The position numbers and the translations under genes were made by a program. Below are positions 1 to 5,169 of a DNA stretch of 6,073 nucleotides, in pieces. Position 1 is the stretch's first letter. Every line of letters starts with the position of its first letter. Under the pieces are notes generated by a model that saw only the letters and a list, made by a program, of their open reading frames with translations, did not search any database and was not told the origin of the DNA. The DNA is from an uncultured Microcaldota archaeon (GTDB lineage: Archaea > Micrarchaeota > Micrarchaeia > Anstonellales > Anstonellaceae), in the NCBI GenBank assembly GCA_903923795.1, contig CAIXYX010000001.1, positions 1 through 6,073 of the forward strand, read 5' to 3'.

Positions 1-379
1 AGCTGTCCTGGTTCATTCTCGACAAAATGTCTATTTGGGACGCAATATCAACAAATCCGCCGAGTGTGCCATCATGTTGTTTGTGTCGATAACAAAGAAA
101 GAGCTCGTTATCATATCGAATTATTTTTACTCGACCATTTCTAATAGCTCTTTTTGCAGAACTAGAAAGAGATTTTGTATAAATAGTCGAATACATCTGA
201 TTCGATATACAATTATTCTCTTTGGCAACCTGTTCCATTTTCTGAATCAAATCTGCTAGTTTTGGAGCCAAATCAATTGTGAAGAATTTGTTTTTCATTT
301 TAGCAAAAAAGCCGGTCTTTTGATTGTCTGTCAAAGAAGTTCCGATATTTACGGGGTTGCTTTTGAATTCAGCCTCCAT
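1..379 (-). CDS. Partial protein of unknown function, AT-rich gene (C-terminus outside window)
   Basis: An open frame runs leftward from the ATG at 379 to the window edge, giving 126 residues with no stop. I do not recognise the family. The visible part begins MEAEFKSNPV, has a Lys/Phe-rich stretch at about residues 22-34 (GFFAKMKNKFF), an amphipathic helical-looking stretch at about 37-56, and a basic segment at about 74-88 (SSAKRAIRNGRVKII) followed by a hydrophobic strand (ELFLCYR). There is no signal peptide and no clear membrane segment, so it is probably cytoplasmic. Start choice: AGGTG lies six bases before the ATG and a TATA-like box lies further upstream. GC is about 36% by hand count, clearly lower than the glycosyltransferase and rpsB genes, which suggests recent acquisition or a different selective regime. 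It is on the same strand as the glycosyltransferase, 69 bases downstream, but seems to have its own promoter. That it is a gene is fairly sure; its function is unknown. Confidence 0.7.
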   Translation of the reverse strand, partial: MEAEFKSNPVNIGTSLTDNQKTGFFAKMKNKFFTIDLAPKLADLIQKMEQVAKENNCISNQMYSTIYTKSLSSSAKRAIRNGRVKIIRYDNELFLCYRHKQHDGTLGGFVDIASQIDILSRMNQDS

Positions 380-385
380 ACCCTA

Positions 386-420
386 CACCTTATCTATTAT
401 GTCATTTAGGGGTATTTAAT
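386..420 (-). promoter_or_regulatory. TATA-like box and Shine-Dalgarno site for the partial left-end gene
   Basis: Read on the minus strand, ATTAAATACC (about 420-411) resembles an archaeal TATA box. It lies about 40 nt before the ATG at 379, so transcription would start near 390. AGGTG at 390-386 is complementary to the anti-SD end of archaeal 16S rRNA and sits six bases before the ATG. If transcription really starts near 390 the SD would be at the very 5' end of the message, so the two signals fit together only loosely. The TATA assignment is the weaker one. Confidence 0.4.
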
Positions 421-448
421 GGCCTATGTTGAACTCGTTTTCTCTTTA

Positions 449-1846
449 CTACCATTTGTATTTCCGCCCCGACAATTCATACGCATAAGCAGCCAAGAAC
501 GTGATGCCTAAAAGAGCCGGATAGAGGAAAAGCAGAATCAGCGCAGGCACAGCGTAATGCACACTTGGCTTTCTACTGGCAATCTTGAACCCCGAGTAGA
601 GGAAAAAGCACCAGATGAAAACCGGAATAATGGCCACCAGCGCAACCGAATTTATCATGAGAATGTCCGCAGGCGGCCCGCGCAGTGCAACTGGGAGATA
701 TGCAGTCAAATTCGACAGAATTGGCAATGCTCCAACAGCCGCCCCCCGCACCCAGTCGAGCACAGTCCACAAGGTGAATAGAGCAGCAAATAAGCCGCTG
801 GTCAACACCATAGGCATAGTGAACATGCCCAATGCTCCGAAGCGGGGGTTGAGGAAGAGATGATTGTATGTCAGTATGTTCATCAAGCCTCCGCGGAACC
901 ATCGCAAACGCTGGTTGAAGAGAGTGGTCAATGTGGCTGGCACTTCGGTATAAACCATGGCGGCATGGCATGCCTTTATCTTCCATCCCGCCTGCCTCAT
1001 GCGCAAGCCGATTTCCAAATCCTCAGTGATGTTGTGCTCGTCCATCGGTCCTATCCGCTCGAATACCTGTCTTCGATAAAGAGCCATGGGCCCCGGCGTG
1101 ACATGCAGCCCGTCAACATAATCCACCGTTTTGAAATAGAATCCGAAACTCACCCAATATTCGAGCTCCTGCACGCGTTGGATAAGGCTTTTCGGATTCG
1201 CCGCATTGATGAAAACAACCACGCTGCCGATTTTCTTGTCTTCATAGAAATACGGCACTGTCTTCTCGAGCACATCTGCGTTCGCATAAGTGTCTGAATC
1301 CACGCACGCGATTATCTCGCTTTTCGCGCGCGCGATGCCGTAATTGAGCACGCCGGCTTTGCTGTTGCTGTTTTTCATGGTGAGAAAGCTGATGCCTTTC
1401 ATCTTCGCGAGCTTCTGGGCCGAGCCGTCCGTGCTGCCGTCGTCGATTACCATTATCTCCAATTTGCCTTTGTAACGCAATGCTTTGCAATGCTCAAGGC
1501 ATTTGAAGATGGTGTGCCCCGCGTTGAATGAGGGGATGATGATGGTGACGGACGGCCATTTTTTCGGACTCTTCGCAGGCTCCCTCATCTCGCTGGCCCC
1601 GTCGAGCCAGATGGTGAGATAAGTCATCAGAAGCAGAACCGCGTAAATGCTGTAGGCAAGCAGAAGGATTTGATATGGCACAAGGAGGTAAGCGGCCACA
1701 GCGATGGCGAGCAGCACTATTCCAACGAAAACCAGCTGTTTGCGCCCCTCCATCTTAAACGGGCTGCGCACAAATCCGGGCAATGCCGTGGAGCCGTCGT
1801 GTATGGGGACATGCGATTTTCCGACGCCAGTTTTTTTCTTTTCCAT
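449..1846 (-). CDS. Membrane family 2 glycosyltransferase, processive (polysaccharide synthase-like) type
   Basis: The 465-residue protein transfers sugar from a nucleotide-sugar donor at the cytoplasmic face of the membrane. Two membrane segments lie at about residues 37-56 and 58-80. A GT-A domain follows from about 98 to 320, with VIDDGSTDGS (134-142) for nucleotide binding, DSD at 183-185 as the metal-binding DxD, TED at 274-276 containing the probable catalytic acid, and QRLRW (312-316), the QxxRW signature of processive GT2 enzymes such as cellulose, hyaluronan and poly-GlcNAc synthases. At least three further membrane segments follow, at about 338-366, 395-420 and 431-456. The layout resembles PgaC/NodC/HasA-like enzymes, so extracellular or surface polysaccharide synthesis is likely, but the sugar and product cannot be told, and a lipid-linked single-transfer role is possible. 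The ATG at 1846 is favoured because GAGGG precedes it by six bases; Met32 is the alternative start. It lies 42 bases after the thioredoxin-like gene on the same strand and is probably co-transcribed with it. Confidence 0.93.
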   Translation of the reverse strand: MEKKKTGVGKSHVPIHDGSTALPGFVRSPFKMEGRKQLVFVGIVLLAIAVAAYLLVPYQILLLAYSIYAVLLLMTYLTIWLDGASEMREPAKSPKKWPSVTIIIPSFNAGHTIFKCLEHCKALRYKGKLEIMVIDDGSTDGSAQKLAKMKGISFLTMKNSNSKAGVLNYGIARAKSEIIACVDSDTYANADVLEKTVPYFYEDKKIGSVVVFINAANPKSLIQRVQELEYWVSFGFYFKTVDYVDGLHVTPGPMALYRRQVFERIGPMDEHNITEDLEIGLRMRQAGWKIKACHAAMVYTEVPATLTTLFNQRLRWFRGGLMNILTYNHLFLNPRFGALGMFTMPMVLTSGLFAALFTLWTVLDWVRGAAVGALPILSNLTAYLPVALRGPPADILMINSVALVAIIPVFIWCFFLYSGFKIASRKPSVHYAVPALILLFLYPALLGITFLAAYAYELSGRKYKW

Positions 1847-1852
1847 CGCATG

Positions 1853-1857
1853 CCCTC
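1853..1857 (-). promoter_or_regulatory. Shine-Dalgarno site of the glycosyltransferase gene
   Basis: GAGGG on the minus strand lies six bases before the ATG at 1846 and fits the archaeal anti-SD sequence. This supports translation of the second cistron from the longer start rather than from Met32. A second ATG at 1851 is out of frame. Confidence 0.55.
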
Positions 1858-1888
1858 GTCGACACCTGATTCTATCTCCATGCCCTGC

Positions 1889-2572
1889 TCAGCCGCTTTT
1901 CGGGTTGCAGGTCGCCCCTCTCCTCACCAGCTGCGCGACCAGCGTGTCCTCGTCCTGCAGACCGCTCAAGTGTATTTGGTCGTCGATGATTATGACTGGT
2001 GTCTGTGTCGTATTGGTGACATTATAGCGCTCGTTGAGCATAATGAGCGGCATGAGCGGATAATCGCTCGGCAGCGCATACACCCGCACATTGGGGCATC
2101 GCGGTGCCACAAGGCTCGAGAGAATCTGGTTCTGCGCCCTGCATTCGGGGCAGTCTTTTTTCTCGCTGTAAATGAGCAGCACCGGCACCTCATTGCCGCC
2201 GCAGAGCTGCCTCTGTTCGAACGCCGAGATGTAGCTGTCGCTCACTCCGAGGAAATAAGTGGTCTTGATGTTCTCGTATTCGCTGTTGAAGAGATTGTTC
2301 TTCTCATAGTCTTGTATTTTGAGTGAAAGAGGATATGTGTCGTTGAGCTGCTGCTGGCGCATCGTCTCGAGGTATTTGCATTGCTGTGTGGTTTCGTTTG
2401 CCATCACGCGGCTGTAATGCAGGGCCACGGCATTCTCCTGATTGACGAACAATGAGCTCTCGATGTTGCTGCGCAATTCGGTTGCGCGCATGCTGTCGAG
2501 CTGTGCGGCCAAGGCCAAGGCCAGAGCCACGACGACGATGGTGAGCAGGGCGGCTTTGAGGAAGGGGTTCAT
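1889..2572 (-). CDS. Exported or membrane-anchored thioredoxin-fold protein with CPEC site
   Basis: The 227-residue protein starts MNPFLKAALL and has one hydrophobic segment at about residues 4-24, a signal anchor or signal peptide, so the rest should lie outside the membrane. Residues about 25-125 form a polar, helix-rich region without a recognised domain. From about 128 a thioredoxin-like fold follows: a beta strand (VPVLLIYS), CPEC at 141-144 as the CxxC redox site, a helix, and TQTP with the probable cis-proline at 192 ahead of strand VIII. Additional cysteines at 65, 124, 159 and 222 could form structural disulphides. The likely role is thiol-disulphide exchange at the cell surface; reductase or oxidase direction cannot be told. 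Start choice: the frame is open back to a Met codon at 2668, but a TATA box at 2602-2610 lies downstream of that codon and about 30 nt before the ATG at 2572. It is followed closely by the glycosyltransferase gene. Confidence 0.85.
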   Translation of the reverse strand: MNPFLKAALLTIVVVALALALAAQLDSMRATELRSNIESSLFVNQENAVALHYSRVMANETTQQCKYLETMRQQQLNDTYPLSLKIQDYEKNNLFNSEYENIKTTYFLGVSDSYISAFEQRQLCGGNEVPVLLIYSEKKDCPECRAQNQILSSLVAPRCPNVRVYALPSDYPLMPLIMLNERYNVTNTTQTPVIIIDDQIHLSGLQDEDTLVAQLVRRGATCNPKSG

Positions 2573-2601
2573 TCGGCAAACATACGCCCTACACTTGGGG
2601 G

Positions 2602-2610
2602 TTTTATAAA
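2602..2610 (-). promoter_or_regulatory. TATA box of the thioredoxin-like/glycosyltransferase unit
   Basis: TTTATAAAA on the minus strand is a near-consensus archaeal TATA box. With the usual spacing of about 25 nt, transcription would start near 2580, roughly eight bases before the ATG at 2572. No Shine-Dalgarno sequence precedes that ATG, which fits an almost leaderless message. Confidence 0.6.
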
Positions 2611-2690
2611 ACATGGCGAGCAAGGCCGCCGTTGAAACCTGACATTGGCTGCCTGAATCAGTATTCACTTTTTATGTCTATTAATAACAT

Positions 2691-2698
2691 TTTTATAC
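2691..2698 (+). promoter_or_regulatory. TATA box of the Tat-signal TPR gene
   Basis: TTTTATAC, preceded by an A-rich AACAT stretch that could act as a BRE, lies about 30 nt before the ATG at 2727. The predicted start of transcription near 2720-2723 would leave a leader of only a few bases. No Shine-Dalgarno sequence is present, which fits leaderless translation. The 2573-2726 gap holds this box and the opposing one at 2602-2610, about 90 bases apart, and I see nothing else in it. Confidence 0.55.
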
Positions 2699-2726
2699 TC
2701 CGCCCGGCGCAATAAATGATGATAAT

Positions 2727-3851
2727 ATGGACAGACGAAGATTTCTCGCTATCAGCGGGGGCGCCGCCGCCCTTATGCTCAGTTCGAAACTCGAACTCTT
2801 TGCCAAAAAACCTATCGTCGAGGAAAAGCGGAATCATTCCATCGCCTCGCTCGGCAAGACCGTGATAGAATCAGAGCGGAAAACTTTGGGCGGGCTAATC
2901 AGGGTGGATTACGACAAATGCAGCCATGATTACGAACTTTTCATCAAAGAAGCGATTACCGAGTACCGGAAAAAATATGGAAATGCCGTACCAAACACCC
3001 TGGAAACCTATGCCAACGCATTGATGATGTCAATAGGGATGTTTAGCAGTAAACAGGGATTCTCCTACTCTCTGGTATCCACGCTGTCCGAAGCCATGGA
3101 ATACAAAATCATCGATTGTGATACATCCGTTCTTATCGCGGCAGATTTCCTTCTCTCTTTAGGCGTCAATTCAGAGAAACTGGGATTTTTTCGTACTTTG
3201 GCATCCCGGAGTTCGGATGTAGACCACGTAATGCTGCGTGTTGACGACTACTATTTCGAGACTGTCATCACTTCGCCATCTGCAAATCAATTCGACCTCT
3301 CGGGGTATTACCGCAAAGACATTCAAGAGAATTTCCCTCAAGCCTATGACTCCTCGTTTGATGATGAAAGCATTTCCCAAAATTGGGGCGGCATACTCGA
3401 AGTCCTGAGCCGGGTTGTTCATGAGAGGCGGAAGCTTGCCATCAAAAATCCATCCCCAGAAATACTCGCACCGATAGTTCAACTAAGTGAGCGAAGCATC
3501 TCTCTAGAACGCGCTCTGTTGAGTTCTGCACCCAAGAATCCAGCACATTGGAACGGGCTGGGCGCATTGCTCGGGGAAGCCTTTGATTTGTGCTTTATGG
3601 GAAATGAGCAGAAGAAGGGTCTAATTTATGCCGACGAAGCCCTCTCCGATTTCAACAAGGCCATAGAATTATACCCGCAGTATTCTTCGGCTTTCATGAA
3701 CCGTGCACAGATGAAACACCGATTAGGAGATACTGTAGGCGCTATAGAAGATATGGAATCCGCCATCAAATGGCTAGCTCCAGGCAGTGGGAATATGAAA
3801 ACAGCCCTTAACCAGCTGTTGAATTGGAAGAAATTGGAAATGGAAAAATAG
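2727..3851 (+). CDS. Tat-exported protein with possible transglutaminase-like core and C-terminal TPR repeats
   Basis: The 374-residue protein opens with DRRRFLA, matching the twin-arginine consensus (RRxFL), and a hydrophobic stretch at about residues 7-20, so export in folded form by the Tat system is likely. A region from about 90 to 180 looks like a transglutaminase/papain-like fold: Cys131 begins a helix (CDTSVLIAADFLLSLGV), His167 lies in a strand (HVMLRV) and Glu178 follows (YYFETV), an order resembling the Cys-His-acid triad with the usual Asp replaced by Glu. This reading is tentative. The C-terminal part, about 270-365, contains TPR-like helices with the typical pattern at ALSDFNKAIELYPQ and SAFMNRAQMKHRLGDTVGAI, suggesting protein binding. 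Likely location is the outer face of the cytoplasmic membrane. It is divergent from the thioredoxin-like gene and convergent with rpsB. The TPR and Tat calls are firmer than the enzymatic one. Confidence 0.85.
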   Translation: MDRRRFLAISGGAAALMLSSKLELFAKKPIVEEKRNHSIASLGKTVIESERKTLGGLIRVDYDKCSHDYELFIKEAITEYRKKYGNAVPNTLETYANALMMSIGMFSSKQGFSYSLVSTLSEAMEYKIIDCDTSVLIAADFLLSLGVNSEKLGFFRTLASRSSDVDHVMLRVDDYYFETVITSPSANQFDLSGYYRKDIQENFPQAYDSSFDDESISQNWGGILEVLSRVVHERRKLAIKNPSPEILAPIVQLSERSISLERALLSSAPKNPAHWNGLGALLGEAFDLCFMGNEQKKGLIYADEALSDFNKAIELYPQYSSAFMNRAQMKHRLGDTVGAIEDMESAIKWLAPGSGNMKTALNQLLNWKKLEMEK

Positions 3852-3876
3852 TGAAATTCCATCTTTGTTTAATTCT

Positions 3877-3895
3877 AAAATAAAAAGGAAAAATA
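3877..3895 (-). terminator. Oligo-T terminator of rpsB
   Basis: Just after the rpsB stop codon the minus strand shows three T runs in close succession (TTTTT, TTTTT, TTTT) without a strong hairpin, the usual archaeal form of intrinsic termination. It lies in the 50-base gap between two convergent genes. The plus strand has only a short T-rich stretch (about 3863-3875) after the TPR gene, a weaker terminator candidate. Confidence 0.5.
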
Positions 3896-3901
3896 ATTTC
3901 T

Positions 3902-4879
3902 TTACTCTTTCCTGCCCTTGTGCTCGTGCCCTTTCTCCTCGTGCTTGTGCTCATGCCCCTCATGCTTCTCCTCATGTTTGTGCTCTTTCTTCTCCTCGGA
4001 TTTCTCGGGGGCTTTCTCCTCTTTCTTGGCACTCTTCTTGGCCTTCTCGTCGTCCTCGGCCTTCTTCGCCTTGCGTTTCTTCTCGCCTTCGGCAGACTCC
4101 TCCTCTTCCTTGGCTTTCTTGGCCTTGGCAGCAGGTTTCTCGGCCTCATCGCCTTTCTCGACTTCGGCCATCACTTCGGCCGCCTTCTTGTCGTCGGCGT
4201 TGGAGGGCGTTATGGGCGCGTTGGCGCCAGCCGCGGCGGCCTCGGCGCTCTCAGGTGTTGGTGCAGCCTCGACCGGGGCCGTCATCATTGCTTCAAATTC
4301 TTCCAGCGTGGGCTTGAAGTCATCATAAGTGGCAACTTTGCCCGAGCCCATGGCCATCTCGCGGGCCAAAAGCCAGAAGATGAGCCCCAATGAGCGGCGT
4401 CCCTTGTTGTTGCAGGGGATTGCCCAATCTATGAACATGGTGTAGTTGTCTGTGTCACACAGGCCGACTGTGGCGATGCCCATCTTGCCGCATTCGAGCA
4501 CGGCTTGTCTTTCACCCTTGGGGTCGCAGACTATGACGAGTTTGGGCTCGATGAAGTCATCGCGCTGCACATTTGTGAATGCGCCGGGCACGAATCTTCC
4601 CGCCCGCACGCTGCAGCCTGTTATCTGGCCGAATTTCTGCGCGGCCATTGAAGAGTAGGCGCGTGAAGCGACCACTACGATGTCTTTGGGGTCGTATTTG
4701 GCCAAGAGTTTTCCGGCCAAGCGAATGCGCTCGTCGATTTTGCGCAGGTCCAGAACAAACAGTCCGTCATTTCTCGTGCGGTAAATGAATTTCGTCATGT
4801 CTATGACGCGCAATTTCGTGCCGATGTGGATGCCGGCTTCGAGATATTTCTCTTGTTTTATCAATAATCCGTCTGCCAT
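3902..4879 (-). CDS. rpsB: Small ribosomal subunit protein uS2 (S2) with long charged, His-ending tail
   Basis: The 325-residue product is the structural uS2 protein of the 30S subunit. Residues 1 to about 200 form a complete archaeal/eukaryal-type core: YLEAGIHIGT near the N-terminus, FIYRTRNDGLFVLDLRK, SRAYSSMAAQKFG, GRFVPGAFTN, EPKLVIVCDP, DTDNYTMFIDWAIPCNNKG and the final LGLIFWLLAREM. Archaeal uS2 is commonly little longer than this core. Here about 125 extra residues follow: an Ala/Pro-rich linker, a Lys/Glu/Ala-rich low-complexity stretch, and a last segment of about 25 residues with eight histidines alternating with Lys/Glu (HKHEEKHEGHEHKHEEKG). The ATG at 4879 is preferred over the in-frame GTG at 4888, because GGTGA at 4890-4886 makes a good Shine-Dalgarno site for the ATG and overlaps the GTG. 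The gene lies 119 bases after tRNA-Pro on the same strand. None of its usual archaeal operon partners (rpsI, rplM, rpoN, rpoK, eno) is in view. Confidence 0.97.
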   Translation of the reverse strand: MADGLLIKQEKYLEAGIHIGTKLRVIDMTKFIYRTRNDGLFVLDLRKIDERIRLAGKLLAKYDPKDIVVVASRAYSSMAAQKFGQITGCSVRAGRFVPGAFTNVQRDDFIEPKLVIVCDPKGERQAVLECGKMGIATVGLCDTDNYTMFIDWAIPCNNKGRRSLGLIFWLLAREMAMGSGKVATYDDFKPTLEEFEAMMTAPVEAAPTPESAEAAAAGANAPITPSNADDKKAAEVMAEVEKGDEAEKPAAKAKKAKEEEESAEGEKKRKAKKAEDDEKAKKSAKKEEKAPEKSEEKKEHKHEEKHEGHEHKHEEKGHEHKGRKE

Positions 4880-4885
4880 AGTTTT

Positions 4886-4890
4886 CACCA
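4886..4890 (-). promoter_or_regulatory. Shine-Dalgarno site that decides the rpsB start
   Basis: GGTGA on the minus strand lies six bases before the ATG at 4879 and pairs with the archaeal 16S 3' end. The alternative GTG start at 4888 lies within this motif and so is unlikely to be the initiation codon. Confidence 0.55.
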
Positions 4891-4915
4891 GTTTTCCAAG
4901 AACCTCGCAAACGCT

Positions 4916-4939
4916 CCCGGGCGATTTCTATCGTCCGAG
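4916..4939 (-). promoter_or_regulatory. Hairpin in the 5' leader of rpsB
   Basis: On the minus strand CTCGGACGAT and ATCGCCCGGG can pair around an AGAA loop, giving nine pairs (one of them G-T) and one A-C mismatch. The hairpin ends 36 bases before the rpsB ATG. A competing seven-pair stem (AGCCTCG with CGAGGTT) could close a larger loop over the same bases. Such a leader could be a site for autoregulation by a ribosomal protein, as known for several bacterial and archaeal r-protein operons, but no binding motif is recognised. The rest of the 4880-4998 gap is AT-rich near the tRNA (TTTATTG at 4998-4992 is a possible weak TATA box). The stem is visible in the sequence; its function is a guess. 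Confidence 0.3.
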
Positions 4940-4998
4940 GCTACTTTCGAGAGGACTTGGTTGTTAATGCAAATTCTTCATTTGTTTATGACAATAAA

Positions 4999-5110
4999 TG
5001 GGGCCACCGAGATTTGAATTCCCGGTGGAGGAATCCCATATCAGGATCAGATCCACACTCGGATCACGTGCACCCCAAGCACGTAGTCTACCAGGTTAGC
5101 CCATGGCCCC
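4999..5110 (-). tRNA. tRNA-Pro (anticodon GGG) with intron in the T arm
   Basis: Read 5110 to 4999. The acceptor stem GGGGCCA/TGGCCCC is fully paired, followed by discriminator A73 at 4999 and no encoded CCA. The anticodon stem CGTGC/GCACG encloses the loop TTGGGGT, so the anticodon is GGG (proline); G35, G36 and A73 fit proline identity. The variable loop is TGAT, and A15 with T48 makes an acceptable Levitt pair. The T stem CCGAG/CTCGG with loop TTCAAAT forms only after removal of 39 bases at 5057-5019; exon 1 is 5110-5058 (tRNA positions 1-53) and exon 2 is 5018-4999 (54-73). The mature length is 73. The D stem is weak (G10-T25, G11-C24, C12xA23 mismatch, T13-G22), although the D loop keeps A14, G18, G19 and A21. 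It reads proline codons CCC and CCU. It lies upstream of rpsB on the same strand and divergent from the recombinase gene. Confidence 0.95.
5019..5057 (-). other. 39-nt tRNA intron at position 53/54 with strict bulge-helix-bulge motif
   Basis: The precursor can fold into a complete hBHBh' motif. Outer helix: TGA (44-46) with TCA (55-57), 3 pairs. Central helix: TCCG (48-51) with intron CGGG (5024-5021), 4 pairs including one G-T. Bulge 1: A52, G53 and the first intron base T. Bulge 2: the last two intron bases AA and T54. Inner helix: GTGGA (5056-5052) with TCCAC (5029-5025), 5 pairs, and a further small hairpin (ATCCT/GGGAT) at the tip. The tRNA splicing endonuclease cuts after the second base of each three-base bulge. 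That rule gives exactly the ends needed to rebuild the T stem and T loop, so two independent criteria agree. Position 53/54 is non-canonical (37/38 is canonical) and, by established knowledge, needs an endonuclease of relaxed specificity such as the heterotetrameric or the ARMAN three-unit type. Confidence 0.93.
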
Positions 5111-5140
5111 ATGAAATACTACCGTATTATTCCGATAGTG

Positions 5141-5148
5141 TTATATAC
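5141..5148. promoter_or_regulatory. Shared bidirectional TATA box between tRNA-Pro and the recombinase gene
   Basis: TATATA at 5142-5147 is its own reverse complement and is the only good TATA-like element in the 59-base gap. To the right, the usual 25-nt spacing puts transcription start at about 5168-5172, on the recombinase ATG at 5170, which implies a leaderless message. To the left it gives a start near 5117-5120, leaving a 5' leader of 7-10 nt for RNase P to remove from the tRNA. One element may thus serve both directions. Confidence 0.5.
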
Positions 5149-5169
5149 TTCAGACGCATATTTCATCTT

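Noticed and set aside
35..259. 74-residue plus-strand open frame at the left end
   Set aside because: It is antisense to the minus-strand frame that is open across 1-379 and has a Shine-Dalgarno site; the plus-strand frame has neither a recognisable motif nor a start signal.
1670..2326. 218-residue plus-strand open frame
   Set aside because: It lies antisense across two well-supported minus-strand genes (the glycosyltransferase start and the thioredoxin-like gene), has no recognisable domain, and its composition is that of a shadow frame.
2573..2668. Longer N-terminus for the thioredoxin-like protein
   Set aside because: The extra 32 residues would place the start upstream of the TATA box at 2602-2610 and would bury the signal anchor behind a polar, Cys-containing extension. 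The ATG at 2572 fits the promoter and the signal segment.
2716..2722. ATGATGA resembling a C box of a C/D guide RNA
   Set aside because: No CTGA D box or D'/C' pair follows at a suitable distance, and the bases lie between a TATA box and a start codon.
3865..4393. Three plus-strand open frames and one minus-strand Arg-rich frame over the rpsB tail
   Set aside because: The low-complexity Lys/Glu/Ala-rich tail of uS2 has few stop codons in the other frames. The resulting proteins are Leu/Phe-, Ser/Arg- or Arg-rich low-complexity products, as expected for shadows.
4880..4888. GTG start for rpsB
   Set aside because: The GTG lies inside the GGTGA Shine-Dalgarno motif that serves the ATG at 4879.
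4999..5110. tRNA with an unspliced nine-base T loop and a long variable arm
   Set aside because: The intron model gives a standard T arm and a complete bulge-helix-bulge motif with matching cut sites, so the unspliced reading is a coincidence of the CCGGG repeat in the intron.
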